Source: Mytilus trossulus (lineage: Eukaryota > Mollusca > Bivalvia > Mytilida > Mytilidae). From it: DNA of 64,000 bases. Positions 47,625-58,300 of this stretch are shown here, piece after piece. A program made the translations under genes and the position numbers. Numbering within the stretch: the stretch's first letter is position 1; each line of letters begins with the position of its first letter. The notes beneath the pieces were generated by a model. That model did not search any database, was not told the origin of the DNA, and worked only from the letters and a program-made list of their open reading frames with translations. Where the stretch lies: assembly GCF_036588685.1 (NCBI RefSeq), contig NC_086381.1, forward strand, positions 67,215,436 through 67,279,435, given 5' to 3'.

Positions 47625-49980
47625 GTAAGTATATTACAATTATTTTCATGTTTTGTATATTTATGAAAGCGATCTATCATGTACGTGTACCAATCGAGGT
47701 ATATAACTATATTTTCTTAAATTAGTTTGTATGCCTAAAAAAGCAAACAAAGCACACCAAAATTTATGTGAACAAAAAGAAGTGGCAAATACATGTACAG
47801 ATGCATTAATTTTACAATAGTTGGACCATTCATATATCAAATTAACGTTCGATGGGATTTTTAAACTTGGTGTTTGAAAAATTAAGGCCGTTCAAATTAT
47901 GATTTTATAAAGTTAGTATTGAATAATTTTCTGTAACAATTTGATAAAAATAAAGAATGCTTTCAATTTAAATATACGCTTTGGAATAAAAGAAAACACC
48001 ATGCTCAAATATGTGTGCAAAGAATTAACAGACTTGTTTAAGTTCTTATACACATATCATGCAGTCTAAATGCCAATTACCAGTTGCATGGTTTTAAATT
48101 GATATTTTTCATTGCAGTCGAGGATTTGGTAACTAAGAAATACAATGAAGTTTTGAATCAAGAAATTGAAAAAGGAATTGGTTCCACTAAAATTTTAGAG
48201 TAAGTTAGTTGTTTATTGTTATATGTCATATATATAATAAGATGTGAAATAGAAATTGAAGTAAATTTGAAAAAAATAAAATAGGTATAAGTGATTTTAA
48301 AAGAAGAGAGAGGCACACGTGGGATTAGAACATGATTATACACAAAACTACAGATTTCGTCAAGAAGTAAAAATTTAAAGAAAAGAAAAACATTATAAAA
48401 AGAACATTCATTAATGATAAAAGAAAATCAAATGATTTTAAATTCAATATACATTCGAACTGTGCATGGACAATAGCCATGTTTAAGATGTATAATTTCA
48501 AGTCTTGAAATACATATAACAATACTTGTTTGAAAACGTATATAAAACACACGTCTGTTTGCTTTTATAGACTGCCTCACAAGATGCAAGAGTTTTTGAA
48601 AAACGTAGGAGAATATCAGCTCCCATTGGTACAAAGTCAAATAAAAGAAGAAGTGAAAGAATACAGTGTAAGTTAAAACTTCATCCCTAAGTCAGTGACT
48701 GAGCTATAAATCGTATGAGATGTGAATAAGTAGGACGGACGCGGAAGCATGTAGTCGTGGCTCACTGCCTCACAATAGTTCACAGAGAAGATTGGGATAT
48801 GATGCCAGGCTAACGACACGGCTATTGAATGTTTTAAGGGCTGGGGTGTATCTGCTTGAAACATAGCTTTCTGGGTTATGCAGCTTATATAAAATACACG
48901 ACTTTCTAACTTTATGGTGTTCTAATCTATACAGGAAAAGTGTTACTTTAATTTCGATGATGACAGACGGCCGTTTATCTTGGATAGACGGTGTAGCTGG
49001 AAGGTATTTAAGAAGAAAAAAGGGGGGGGATAAATCGATCTTTGGAGAAAACTAAATGATGATAATTTTGTTGTGTGATCATTACGCGGCGTGAAAAAAT
49101 ATTGATAATCTATAAACACTATCAGTATAAAATATGAAATGTAAAGGATGGATTTAGACGATTTCAAGAAAGGAGAAGTGAAAGAGGGGACTAAATGGAA
49201 GATGGGTGGCTGAATTTAAACCCCCATACATATAGTCAATAAAGATTCATTGAAAAATTATTTCATCCAATTGAGAAGCCTTAGAATAATAAAATTTGTT
49301 TGATCTTTTCTTCAGAATGACGTGAGACAATTTGTCGAGGGTGAAGTTAAGAATTATATCGAACCCCTGAAGATTTCTGAGTTTGTATCCAACCATCTTC
49401 GTCGCCACAGGCGTGATGATGATGAGATGCCCAACTACTTGGATCACTTCTATGGCGGACTTGGTAAGTAATTTGTATCTATATTTCTTGATAAATCGGA
49501 TATTGAATGACTATATAGCTGTTCTTGCCTTATATCCAAAACCACATATTTTATTTATCTTTTAAAAGGCATATTTTCGAAAGTCCCATGATACATGTAG
49601 CAAGGCATGAAGTTGTAAGTTCTCCATCATGAAAATGAATTTGCAAACTTCTACCTTGACCAAAAACTTTAACTTTGAAGTGGGACAGATAGACGAACAG
49701 ACCAAAAAATAAATAATGCTCATAGATGGAGCATAATATGTAGACAATGGAACGTCATGTATTACATCATCAATAAAAATTATAGTAATTTATTATATGA
49801 GCGAACATGCACTAATAGATGGTTCTCTTTATTCTAATTTAAAAGATAACTGATTACTCTTTTTGTTAAATTGGCTTAAAATGGCCACCAATAATATTCG
49901 AGGTTATATTGAATCTGTGTAAACGGTTCGGTTCATAAATGTGCATTATTTCTTTGTTATAGGCAAATAAAGAGTATCCC
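47558..49980 (+). CDS. Small secreted protein / candidate prohormone (5 exons)
   Basis: Exons 47558-47624, 48118-48199, 48571-48667, 49316-49463 and 49973-49980 join in phase, all with GTAAGT donors, to give 133 residues. Residues 1-16 (MFQIFAVCLFTSMVFG) form a signal peptide. The middle is predicted amphipathic helix, Lys/Glu-rich and without Cys. Near residue 113 is an Arg-rich site (LRRHRR) followed by DDDEMPNYLDHFYGGLGK and the stop. A basic cleavage site plus a C-terminal Gly-Lys is the usual layout of an amidated peptide (…YGGL-amide), although here a single copy ends the protein. Alternatives are an antimicrobial or structural secreted protein. No known family was recognised. The exons are too short to appear as open frames. 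Confidence 0.75.
48118..48199 (+). CDS. Secreted-protein gene, exon 2
   Basis: Acceptor TTTTTCATTGCAG, donor GA|GTAAGT. Encodes IEDLVTKKYNEVLNQEIEKG and onward; helix-forming and charged. Confidence 0.72.
48571..48667 (+). CDS. Secreted-protein gene, exon 3
   Basis: Acceptor TTGCTTTTATAG, donor AGT|GTAAGT. Encodes LPHKMQEFLKNVGEY, then VQSQIKEEVKEYS. Confidence 0.72.
49316..49463 (+). CDS. Secreted-protein gene, exon 4 with Arg-rich site
   Basis: Acceptor CTTTTCTTCAG, donor CTTG|GTAAGT. Encodes NDVRQFVEGEVKNYIEP, then HLRRHRRDDDEM and HFYGGL. This is the segment that carries the predicted processed peptide. Confidence 0.75.
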
Positions 49981-50071
49981 AAAATGGTGACGGAGGACAC
50001 GATCTAGAATAGAAAACAGATATAACATATAAAATGTAACAATAAATATGAACAATTATTCTATTTTATAG

Positions 50072-50079
50072 GCAAATAG
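50072..50079 (+). CDS. Alternative terminal mini-exon of the secreted-protein gene
   Basis: About 100 bp after the first terminal exon a second acceptor (CTATTTTATAG, 50061-50071) is followed by GCAAATAG. Joined to exon 4 it again gives Gly-Lys-stop. Both mini-exons are followed by 'caataaatatg' (50037-50047 and 50083-50093), each containing a potential AATAAA signal. The two look like a short tandem duplication. Confidence 0.5.
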
Positions 50080-50555
50080 AGACAATAAATATGTACGGAA
50101 GAGAGATCTGATGTAAAGGACTGTCAAATAATTTATTTTCAAAACAAAACAATTTAAAAATAAAAATGATAAAAATTCTGTGTTTCCACATAACATTCTA
50201 TACATTCTTCGGTGTGTAACCGTTCCTTCAAGATATGCAGACAAGTGAGGGGAATAATAAGCAAACAAGACGATTTCCATTTTTTACGGCGCGTTACCTT
50301 CTCTGCAAGGTGTAGGACATTCTAATATTTTGGTAAAGATCGAGCAGCAAAAAGAAGTAAAATCAACCTTAAGATCTGTATAATTTAAGGGGGGAAATGA
50401 CTGTTTTATGTTTTCTAAACACGAATAAATCAACAGTATCTACCCCAAGTGCATCAAGGATATGTTTGATTTTACTTATTTTGGTTGCTCCTATTTGACC
50501 GAGTACTAGGATAGTGAATAGGTCACCTGGTGAAAAATATAAATTCCGGTAACTT

Positions 50556-50851
50556 AGGCAGCAACCATTTGATTTTCGGGGGGGGGGGGGGGGGGGGGGC
50601 TATGTTTTTTTTGTGAAAAAAAAGTTTGTTTCCAGGTTTTGGTGCAAAAAGATAATTTGTTTTGGACCCTAAGAAAAAAAATTGTTTGTTTCACCCTCAG
50701 CTGCCACTATATGTAATGCTAAAATTGAAAGAAAAATTGTTTTCGGTTTGTCGCTAAAAAAATAGATTGATCTTCGCCGAAGGCGAAAAAAAAAGTTTGC
50801 ACAGAAAAAAAAACCCTATAGCCCTCCCCGAAAATCAAATGGTTGCTGCCT
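50556..50851. mobile_element. Foldback MITE with poly-G arm
   Basis: Ends 'aggcagcaaccatttgattt' and its inverse 'aaatcaaatggttgctgcct'. The arms contain a G run (50580-50599) against 'ccctcccc' and A/T-rich inner arms. Partial relative at 37235-37500. Confidence 0.85.
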
Positions 50852-51124
50852 TATAAAAATAGTCTATTGGAGACTTAACAAAGTACTATTGAAATTGAAA
50901 GTTCACATCAGGATTACATAACAGGATGGTTGTTATTGTTTTCCATAGAAGTTTTAATGTTTAGATTTATTGTTGTTTTCTCCACCTCCAGTGGAAAATA
51001 TTTCATGCATATCCAGGACGAGAACAAATAAATAATAAATACAATAAGTGGGATTTCAAATTGGGTTGACATGGAACTTTAGATCTTGACTGGGTAATGT
51101 TGCATATCAAAACACAAAATTTGG

Positions 51125-51640
51125 ACATTTCTCAAGGGTCCACTAACATGCTTTGAGGATGCTTTCTCAATGGTCAAATAACATGTCTTGAGCATGCTTT
51201 CTCAATGATCCACTAACATTTTTTGAGCATGCTTCCTCAATTGTCAACTAACACGTTTTTATCATGCTTTCTTAATGGTCCTCTTACATGTGTTCTCAAT
51301 TGTCCACTAACATGCATGAGCATGCTTTGTCAATGGTCCACTCGAATGCTTTATCAACAGTCCACAACCATGCTTTGAGCATGCTTTATCAATGGTCAAC
51401 TAACATGCTTTGAGCATGCTTTCATAATGGTCTATTAACATGCTTTGAGCATGCTTTCTTAATGGTCCACAACCATGCCTTGAGCACGCTTTCTCAATGG
51501 TCCACTGCCATGCTCTGAGCATGCTTTATCAATGGTCCACTCACATATTATGAGCATGTTTTCTCAATGGTCCACTAACATGCTTTGAACATGCTTTCTT
51601 AATTGTATACTAACATGCATTCCTCATTTCCTTTCTCAAT
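51125..51640. repeat. ~38-bp minisatellite, about 13 units
   Basis: Units of the type 'tggtccactaacatgctttg' plus 'agcatgctttctcaa'. Each unit contains an inverted 'catgc...gcatg'. Substitution-rich, so not very recent. Confidence 0.85.
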
Positions 51641-51779
51641 TTTATTGAGCCTTGAGTATGACACTCTCTTGAATGGTAATACAATGTATTGGCATGTGTT
51701 TTTTTTAACTTGATTTCACATTTTTCCGTACGAATTCATAAGTCATTTGGTGACTTCTAAAAATAGTCTGATCGCACTT

Positions 51780-53440
51780 CATGAGCATGGAGCCAATCTG
51801 TCAATAGTATAGTGTTTTTAGTGAAGTTTGGTTGTTAATAGGTATAAGAAGCCTCTGGCCTATGTTAGTCTTGTATTATTTTAATATTAGTTTCTGGTGT
51901 ACAATTTGGAGTTTAGTATGGCGTTCATTATCACTGAACTAGTATATATTTGTTATGGGGCCAGCTAAAGGAAGCCTCCGAGTGCGGGAATTTCTCGCTA
52001 CATTGAAGACCTGTGGTGACCTTCTGCTGTTGATTTAGCTCACCTGACCCGAAAGGCCAAGTGAGCTTATGCCATCACTTGGCGTCCGTCGTCGGTCGTC
52101 GTAAACTATTTCAAGAATCTTCTCCTCTGAAACTACTAGGCCAAATATTTGCAAACTTTAACTGAATGTTCCTTAGGGTATCTAGTTTATTAATTGTATC
52201 TGAAGTTTTGATCTATCAACAAACATGGTCCCCATTGCTAAAATAGAACATAGGGGTCAAAAGCAGTTTTTGACTTATATCTCAAAAACGATAGCATTTA
52301 GAGCAAATCTGACATAGGTAAAAATGTTCATTAGGTCAAGATCTATCATCCCTGAAATTTTCAGATGAATCAAACAATCCATTGTAGGGTTGCTGCCACT
52401 TAATTGGTAATTTTAAGGAAATTTTGCAGTTTTTGGTCATTATCTTGAATATTATTATAGATAAAGATAAACTGTAAACAGCAAAAATGATCAGCAAAGT
52501 AAGATCTACAAATAAGTTTATATGACCAAAATTTTCAATTAACCCCTTAAGGGGTTATTGTCCTTTAATGACAATTTTTCACAATTTGTTCATCATATTT
52601 GCTAACTTTAAAAAATCTTCTCCTCTAAAACTACTCAACCAAACTTCAACTGAATGATCAGTAGGGTGTATAAAATAAAGTTTGTGTTTTATATTCTATT
52701 TCGTCAAAAAACATGGCCGTCATGGCTAAAAATAGAACACAGGGTAAAATGCAGTTTTGGCTTATATCTCAAAAACTCCAGCATTTAGAGCAAATAAGAC
52801 AGGAAGTTAAAGTTTTTAAAGGTCAAGGTCTACCTGTCCTGAAATTTTCAGCCGAATTGGGTAACTGTTTTTTCAGGTATAATGCCCCTGAATTGGATGA
52901 TTTTAAAGAAATTTTGCAGTTTTTTGTTATTATCTTGAATATAATTATAGATACAGATAAACTGTTAATGGCAAAAATGTTAAGCAAAGTAAGATCTACA
53001 AATAAGTCAATTTGACCAAAATTGTCAATTGACCCCTTAAGGAGTTATTGCCCTTTAAAGACTTTTTCACAATTTGTTCATCATGTTGACTTACTTTAAA
53101 AAATCTTCTCCTTTGAAACTGCTGTATCAATTTCAGCCAAACTTAGGCTAAATGAGTTTCAGAGTATCTAGTATAAATATATATTTTATTTCCTTGTATG
53201 TCAAGAAACATAGCTCCTATGGCTAAAATAGAACATAGGAGAAAATGATTTTTTTTTGCTTTTGAAGAAAATAGGACGATTCAAAGAACATTTAAATAAA
53301 TTGAAAAGCCAAAATAATCATTGATGAGAGATTTAACCAAAAAAATTAAGGCGAGCGATTCAGGCTCTTGAGAGCCTCTTGTTTCTATGGTCGGGTTGTT
53401 GTCTCTTTGACACATTTTCCATTTCCATTCTCAATTTTAT
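51780..53440 (+). repeat. Family D copy split by family C
   Basis: 'ggggccagctaaagg' through 'gaccttctgctgttg' (to 52032) continues after the insert at 53394 with 'tatggtcgggttgttgtctc'. The uninterrupted arrangement is seen at 55904-56045. Confidence 0.8.
52035..53393 (-). repeat. Repeat family C inserted in family D
   Basis: Ends 'ttagctcacctg' (52035) and 'caggctcttgagagcctctt' (53371-53390). Internal units recur three times ('aaaatcttctcctctgaaac' or variants at 52116, 52612, 53099). The 100-codon frame at 52713 is a by-product. Confidence 0.85.
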
Positions 53441-53809
53441 TGTTTCTTCTAATGCACATTTTCTGTTCTTGTAAGTGAAATATCTATTATAAGACATTAC
53501 TCTAGAATTTCCATATACCATCATGTGTATACCAGAAATAAGATGAATACTGATTCATACCTTTTTAGTTTAAGGTTTAGGAAAGACTTATCTAAAAATG
53601 ACCAGAACATCATTTTATCACCCAAGCATATCATTTGGCATTGATAAAAAGGCAGATGTTGTAATGGAAAATATTAATCAGCTTCATAGACACATGCTTG
53701 TTTATGATAAGTTTGATACACTCCAATGTACAGATAAATATGGACATGTGTCAATGATATATAACGGACTTATCATTTTATTCATATACATTATGTAATA
53801 CCAGTTGGG

Positions 53810-54290
53810 ATCCTAAGCCTTAAAAAGTCAGAGTACCTTGAGCCAGTTATCCAGTGGTTGTAATGGGTTGCTGTCTGTTGTAATTGATTTTCTGTAGTAT
53901 TTCAAATAGGCAACACATTATACATTATTGTAGTAACTGAGTCATTACTTAAAGGTTCATCCATTATCTTGTGACTTGTCTGCCATGTACATCAATAGAA
54001 AGCTTATTAAGAAACTGATGATGGCCAATGGCCAAGTACACGTTATTGGTTTTTTTAACAGATCAAGGGGGTTGGCTGTTTTTTTCTCTCAAAAAATTCT
54101 TTCAAACCATTCCACAATTTTTTTCATTACCAACCTTTTATAGCTGAGCCTAATGGATTGGGTTTTGATCATAACTTTGACCTGTTTTTGTTCTAATCAT
54201 TGATATATGCCATAATAGTCTTTGGTGGAAATTTGTCTCATTAGCACATAGGCAATTTTATCACATCTCCATATTTCCATACTAAATAAC
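53810..54290 (+). repeat. Diverged family A copy
   Basis: 'gccagttatccagtggttgt' near 53839, then 'ccttttatagctgagcct' and 'tttgtctcattagcac' near 54230. Many substitutions. Confidence 0.5.
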
Positions 54291-54393
54291 TTAAACAAAA
54301 ATTCTGACTTCATACTTATTTTTTTTATTATTTTCCTGGCACTATAATGCTGAGATTGAACAAAAAGACATTATAATACATTCTGGTAAAAAG

Positions 54394-54399
54394 TTTATT
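54394..54399 (-). terminator. RFWD3: Candidate RFWD3 polyadenylation signal
   Basis: AATAAA on the minus strand, about 840 bp downstream of the RFWD3 stop and followed by a T-rich stretch. Other AATAAA motifs exist in the presumed 3' untranslated region (for example near 54864), so the site used is uncertain. Confidence 0.35.
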
Positions 54400-55235
54400 G
54401 AACATATATATGACACATACAATAAATACACCGTGAAACATGTACAATATGGAATGAGGAAAGGGCATTAGATGCTTAATACTTCGGATTCACCTATATT
54501 CATTGGTACAAATTTTAAATTAATTTTATAGATTTGCAAGCAAGTGTATAGAAAATTGATAATTGGTTAGTAATTTAAATTGTGATTCAGCTTTACACAT
54601 AAAATTCATGAAAATTGTTATTCAAAATATGAATTATTCATATTTCCTCTCTGCCAATGTGGCAAGTTTTCCAAAGAATGTGACCACTGTTTAGTTTTGT
54701 TGTAATTCATATGTTCAAGTTATTTACATGTATAATACAGAAACTTAACATACAGTTTGCACATGCACAAATTATAAAACACATTTTCTCTTGCAGTCCA
54801 CCAAAGTTCAAACAAAATTTACAACCATACACAATTAAACACACAATTGATCATTCTTACTTTATTTTAACAAAGAAATTCAATCATTTTACAATAAGGA
54901 TGTTTCAAAATCCTAAAAGACCACAGTGAAATGTTTTAGATTTACATGAAAATTATTTATAATATTTAAATCTAATAAGAATACTTAGAATTAATTCATT
55001 TTTGTTTCTTAAAGGTGGAACATTTTTTTGTTACCATTATTTTAGTTTATGAATGTGCAATACATTGGTACATCATTATAATTTTTTTACAGAAATTTCG
55101 GTGGTATGTTCAAAACGAAATACTTTCATTTACAAAATACATTTTGAGACTATGATTACTATCTGTAATAGCAACAATTATATACTTCATAAACAATAAA
55201 ATCATGAACACATTTTGGATAAAAATGAAAGACAT

Positions 55236-55385
55236 CTAGCACCATTTAAACACTTTAAGGATTTTGTCTGTCAGGGCTGCAAGATAAGTCATATTATTTG
55301 TTTTTATTGCACAGATATCTAATACAGCGCCATCTGTCCGTAATCTCTGTTTCAGCTGACTTTTCCCACAGTCCCATATATGCAG
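55236..55385 (-). CDS. RFWD3: RFWD3 last coding exon
   Basis: Acceptor CATTGCAG, then LHIWDCGKSQLKQRL, AVLDICAI, YLAALTDKILKVFKWC and TAG. This is the last WD40 blade, which ends a few residues short of or at the usual C-terminus of the family. Confidence 0.93.
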   Translation of the reverse strand: MHIWDCGKSQLKQRLRTDGAVLDICAIKTNNMTYLAALTDKILKVFKWC

Positions 55386-58300
55386 CTGCAATGAAAAAGG
55401 AGAACATGATTAATATACATCATACATTAGTGAGTCAAAAAGTATTATTTCCGAAAAAAAATTACATCTTTTTCAAAATCTTTTAAAAAAGAAGGAATCC
55501 TATCAAAACTATATGCAACACTGTTTTTAACCTTCATTTTGATTGGATAATGTCACCAATTTACATGGCATAAATTCCAAACAAATGCTATGAAAACATC
55601 TGATGTCATATGGCAGATTTCAAATGTATGCTATGACGTTACATTTTGTCAGTTTCATTTGAATGGAGATAAGAATATTGAACTTTAAGCTGGAACTGCA
55701 TCATTTGGGGATGTGATGGTTGCAAATACCTGTTTACTTACTGGCCCCACTTACATGTCACCAGTAAACTTAATTTGCCACCATCAATCACCAATTGATG
55801 CCATAGAAACTTAAAACACAACTCAGTTATCTCCTAAATGAAATGCTTGCTTTTCTGGAAATGTATGGCATAAAAGTTAATGAAAGGTACTTAATATTTG
55901 TTTAGGGGCCAGCTGAAGGACCCCTCCGGGATGGGGAATTTCTCGCTACATTGAAGACCTGTTGGTGACCTTCTGCTGTTGTTTTTTTATTTGGTCAGGT
56001 TGTTGTCTCTTTGACACATTCCCCATTTCCATTCTCAATTTTACTTTTTTGTTTTTATTATGATGATAAGCAATAACATTAACAGTACCAATTTTCCTGC
56101 AACAGATGCGCATTTCGACAATACATGTTTCTTCATTTATGCTCGTGGCCAAAATATTTGAAAACCAAAACTTATATTAAAGATGAAGAGCTATAATCCA
56201 ACCTATTCCTAGGGCAATGCAAATTGACTAAATGGGGAACAATGGGCACATTGCAGAAAAAGCAAGTTAGTTTGAGAAATATTTTGACAATTAAATTGGT
56301 AGATTCTAATCCCCTTCTTATTTCATAGCAACTCATTAGAACAAACAAAATTCCCGTTCTTTTTTTTCAAATGATTGAAAAGTATTTGCCAATGACATAC
56401 CTGCCAACTTTTAAAATCTCCAAGGACATAATGCTCTTGTTAAATTGTTGTACGCGTGTTTTTTTCTACTTCTATATTGTCTGAATGAGTATGTGTGTGC
56501 TTTAAATACCTCAATCATTTAAATGCCTGTTATGAGGTGTTCAGTTTTTAAAATTAAGAATTTCAAAATAAAGGTCAATACCTCTAATGGGGAATATCCC
56601 CCACAAACTGGGATGGTTTATATGTTCACATGATACCTACCGATTGTGTAGATTCCTCTCCAGCACATACAAGCATATTATTTTCCATAGTTGGATGAGG
56701 TAATAACACAGATTTACTCAGTAAAGTTTGTGTACGTCCCGCATGGAATGTTTGTACAATATCACAGGAACACGACATATCTAATGTTGTAGGATCACCA
56801 CTAATGTTTACACAATTCATTTCACATAACTGATGACGAACTGCGGCATGTTTTTGTGAAGGTTTGAAACTACACAACAAATGTCTTGTATTTGGTTCAA
56901 AACACTGACTTGATAAACTCCCTGCAATAAGTAATAATAAAAACATGTTGTCATAATGTTAAAGATACATTGTAGTTTGTTGAAAATTATATATATTTAA
57001 CAGTAAATTTGTTATTTATAATACCTAAAATATTCAGAGATTTTTAAAAAACAACTAACAATTTTGTAATTTCATAATATCCTTGTATTGAGATAACTGA
57101 AAGGCCAAAAAAAATATGTGTCTGGTTACATCATAAAAATAAATAGGGTAGGTAGGTTTGGTATTTCCATTTTTTTTTTGCGCCATGATTTTGAGATGTG
57201 CAGTCCATCTTGATGTGGGCCAAGTTGTCCATGGGCAGAGTTTACCTGTATTTTTGATGACTGGATTATTTCCCTTTATTATTGATTGGGAAAAAATGGT
57301 GACAAAATGTTGTTTTCATCACCTGAGTCACGAATTTCCTTAAAACAGCTATCATTTTCATCATTGTTCATGAACATTGGGATGTGTCAGGCAACACTAT
57401 CTTCACTTGTAACACGGGTTCAGTTTATTTTTCACTTTACGACGGAAATAAGATGGCATAGGGTCGGCGCTCAAAATAGGGTCGGTCAGGTAACCATAAA
57501 CAGACATTTTTTTTTGCCTAATAGAATGATACATCTGTAATAAATTTTCTTTATATTGGCTTTCTGTCTGACATGATGGTTTACAAGATAACAAAAAATT
57601 ACACCATAATTTTCAAGATCTAAAAAGTTTCTTCCTATTTTCCCACACACATGGGACTATTTTTCAAAATAGTTCTGTTTTTCATTCAAAAATATGTAAT
57701 TTTTCTGGGAGTCATCTCGAGCATAAAATTACTTTTCTGTGACATATGTTATACCATTTCTCTTTATTGTACCAGTACATTCATTAACTGAAGCAATTAA
57801 ATCTCATGCTTGTCAAAGGGAGATAACTCTAGATTTATAACTAACATAAATTGTTTTTACAACTTTATATGACCTTACCCTCAACAGGTAATATATGTAG
57901 TTTGTGTTGGTCTTGCTTCTTCTCATAGAAGCTAACTTTATCAAGCTGACCTACCAAAAGACCACCACATCTGAAATACAAAATGTATAATTTTAAAACA
58001 AAGTAGGTTCAAAGCCATTCTAAAACTTGCTGTGAGGTGAATGTTTTTCATAGTATTGCCTCAACTGTTTTGGGCATCAGTTGAAACTTGATTGTTATTA
58101 GCAAATGTTAAGAGCAGTATCAGATATTTTGTACTGTGTATTTTTTTATTTTCTTTGCTACCTAGTCTTGTTGATTGAGGAAGACTTGGATATTGTTTTG
58201 ATTTTCATAATTAGCTAATGTCTGCATATATTCCAATAGAAAATTTGAAGCTCTTTGATAATTTTAATTTTTATCAATGAGATCTGCTAAAATAGGTATC

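Noticed and set aside
53598-53798. 66-codon plus frame with balanced composition
   Set aside because: No promoter, splice context or similarity; it lies between repeats. Possible but unsupported.
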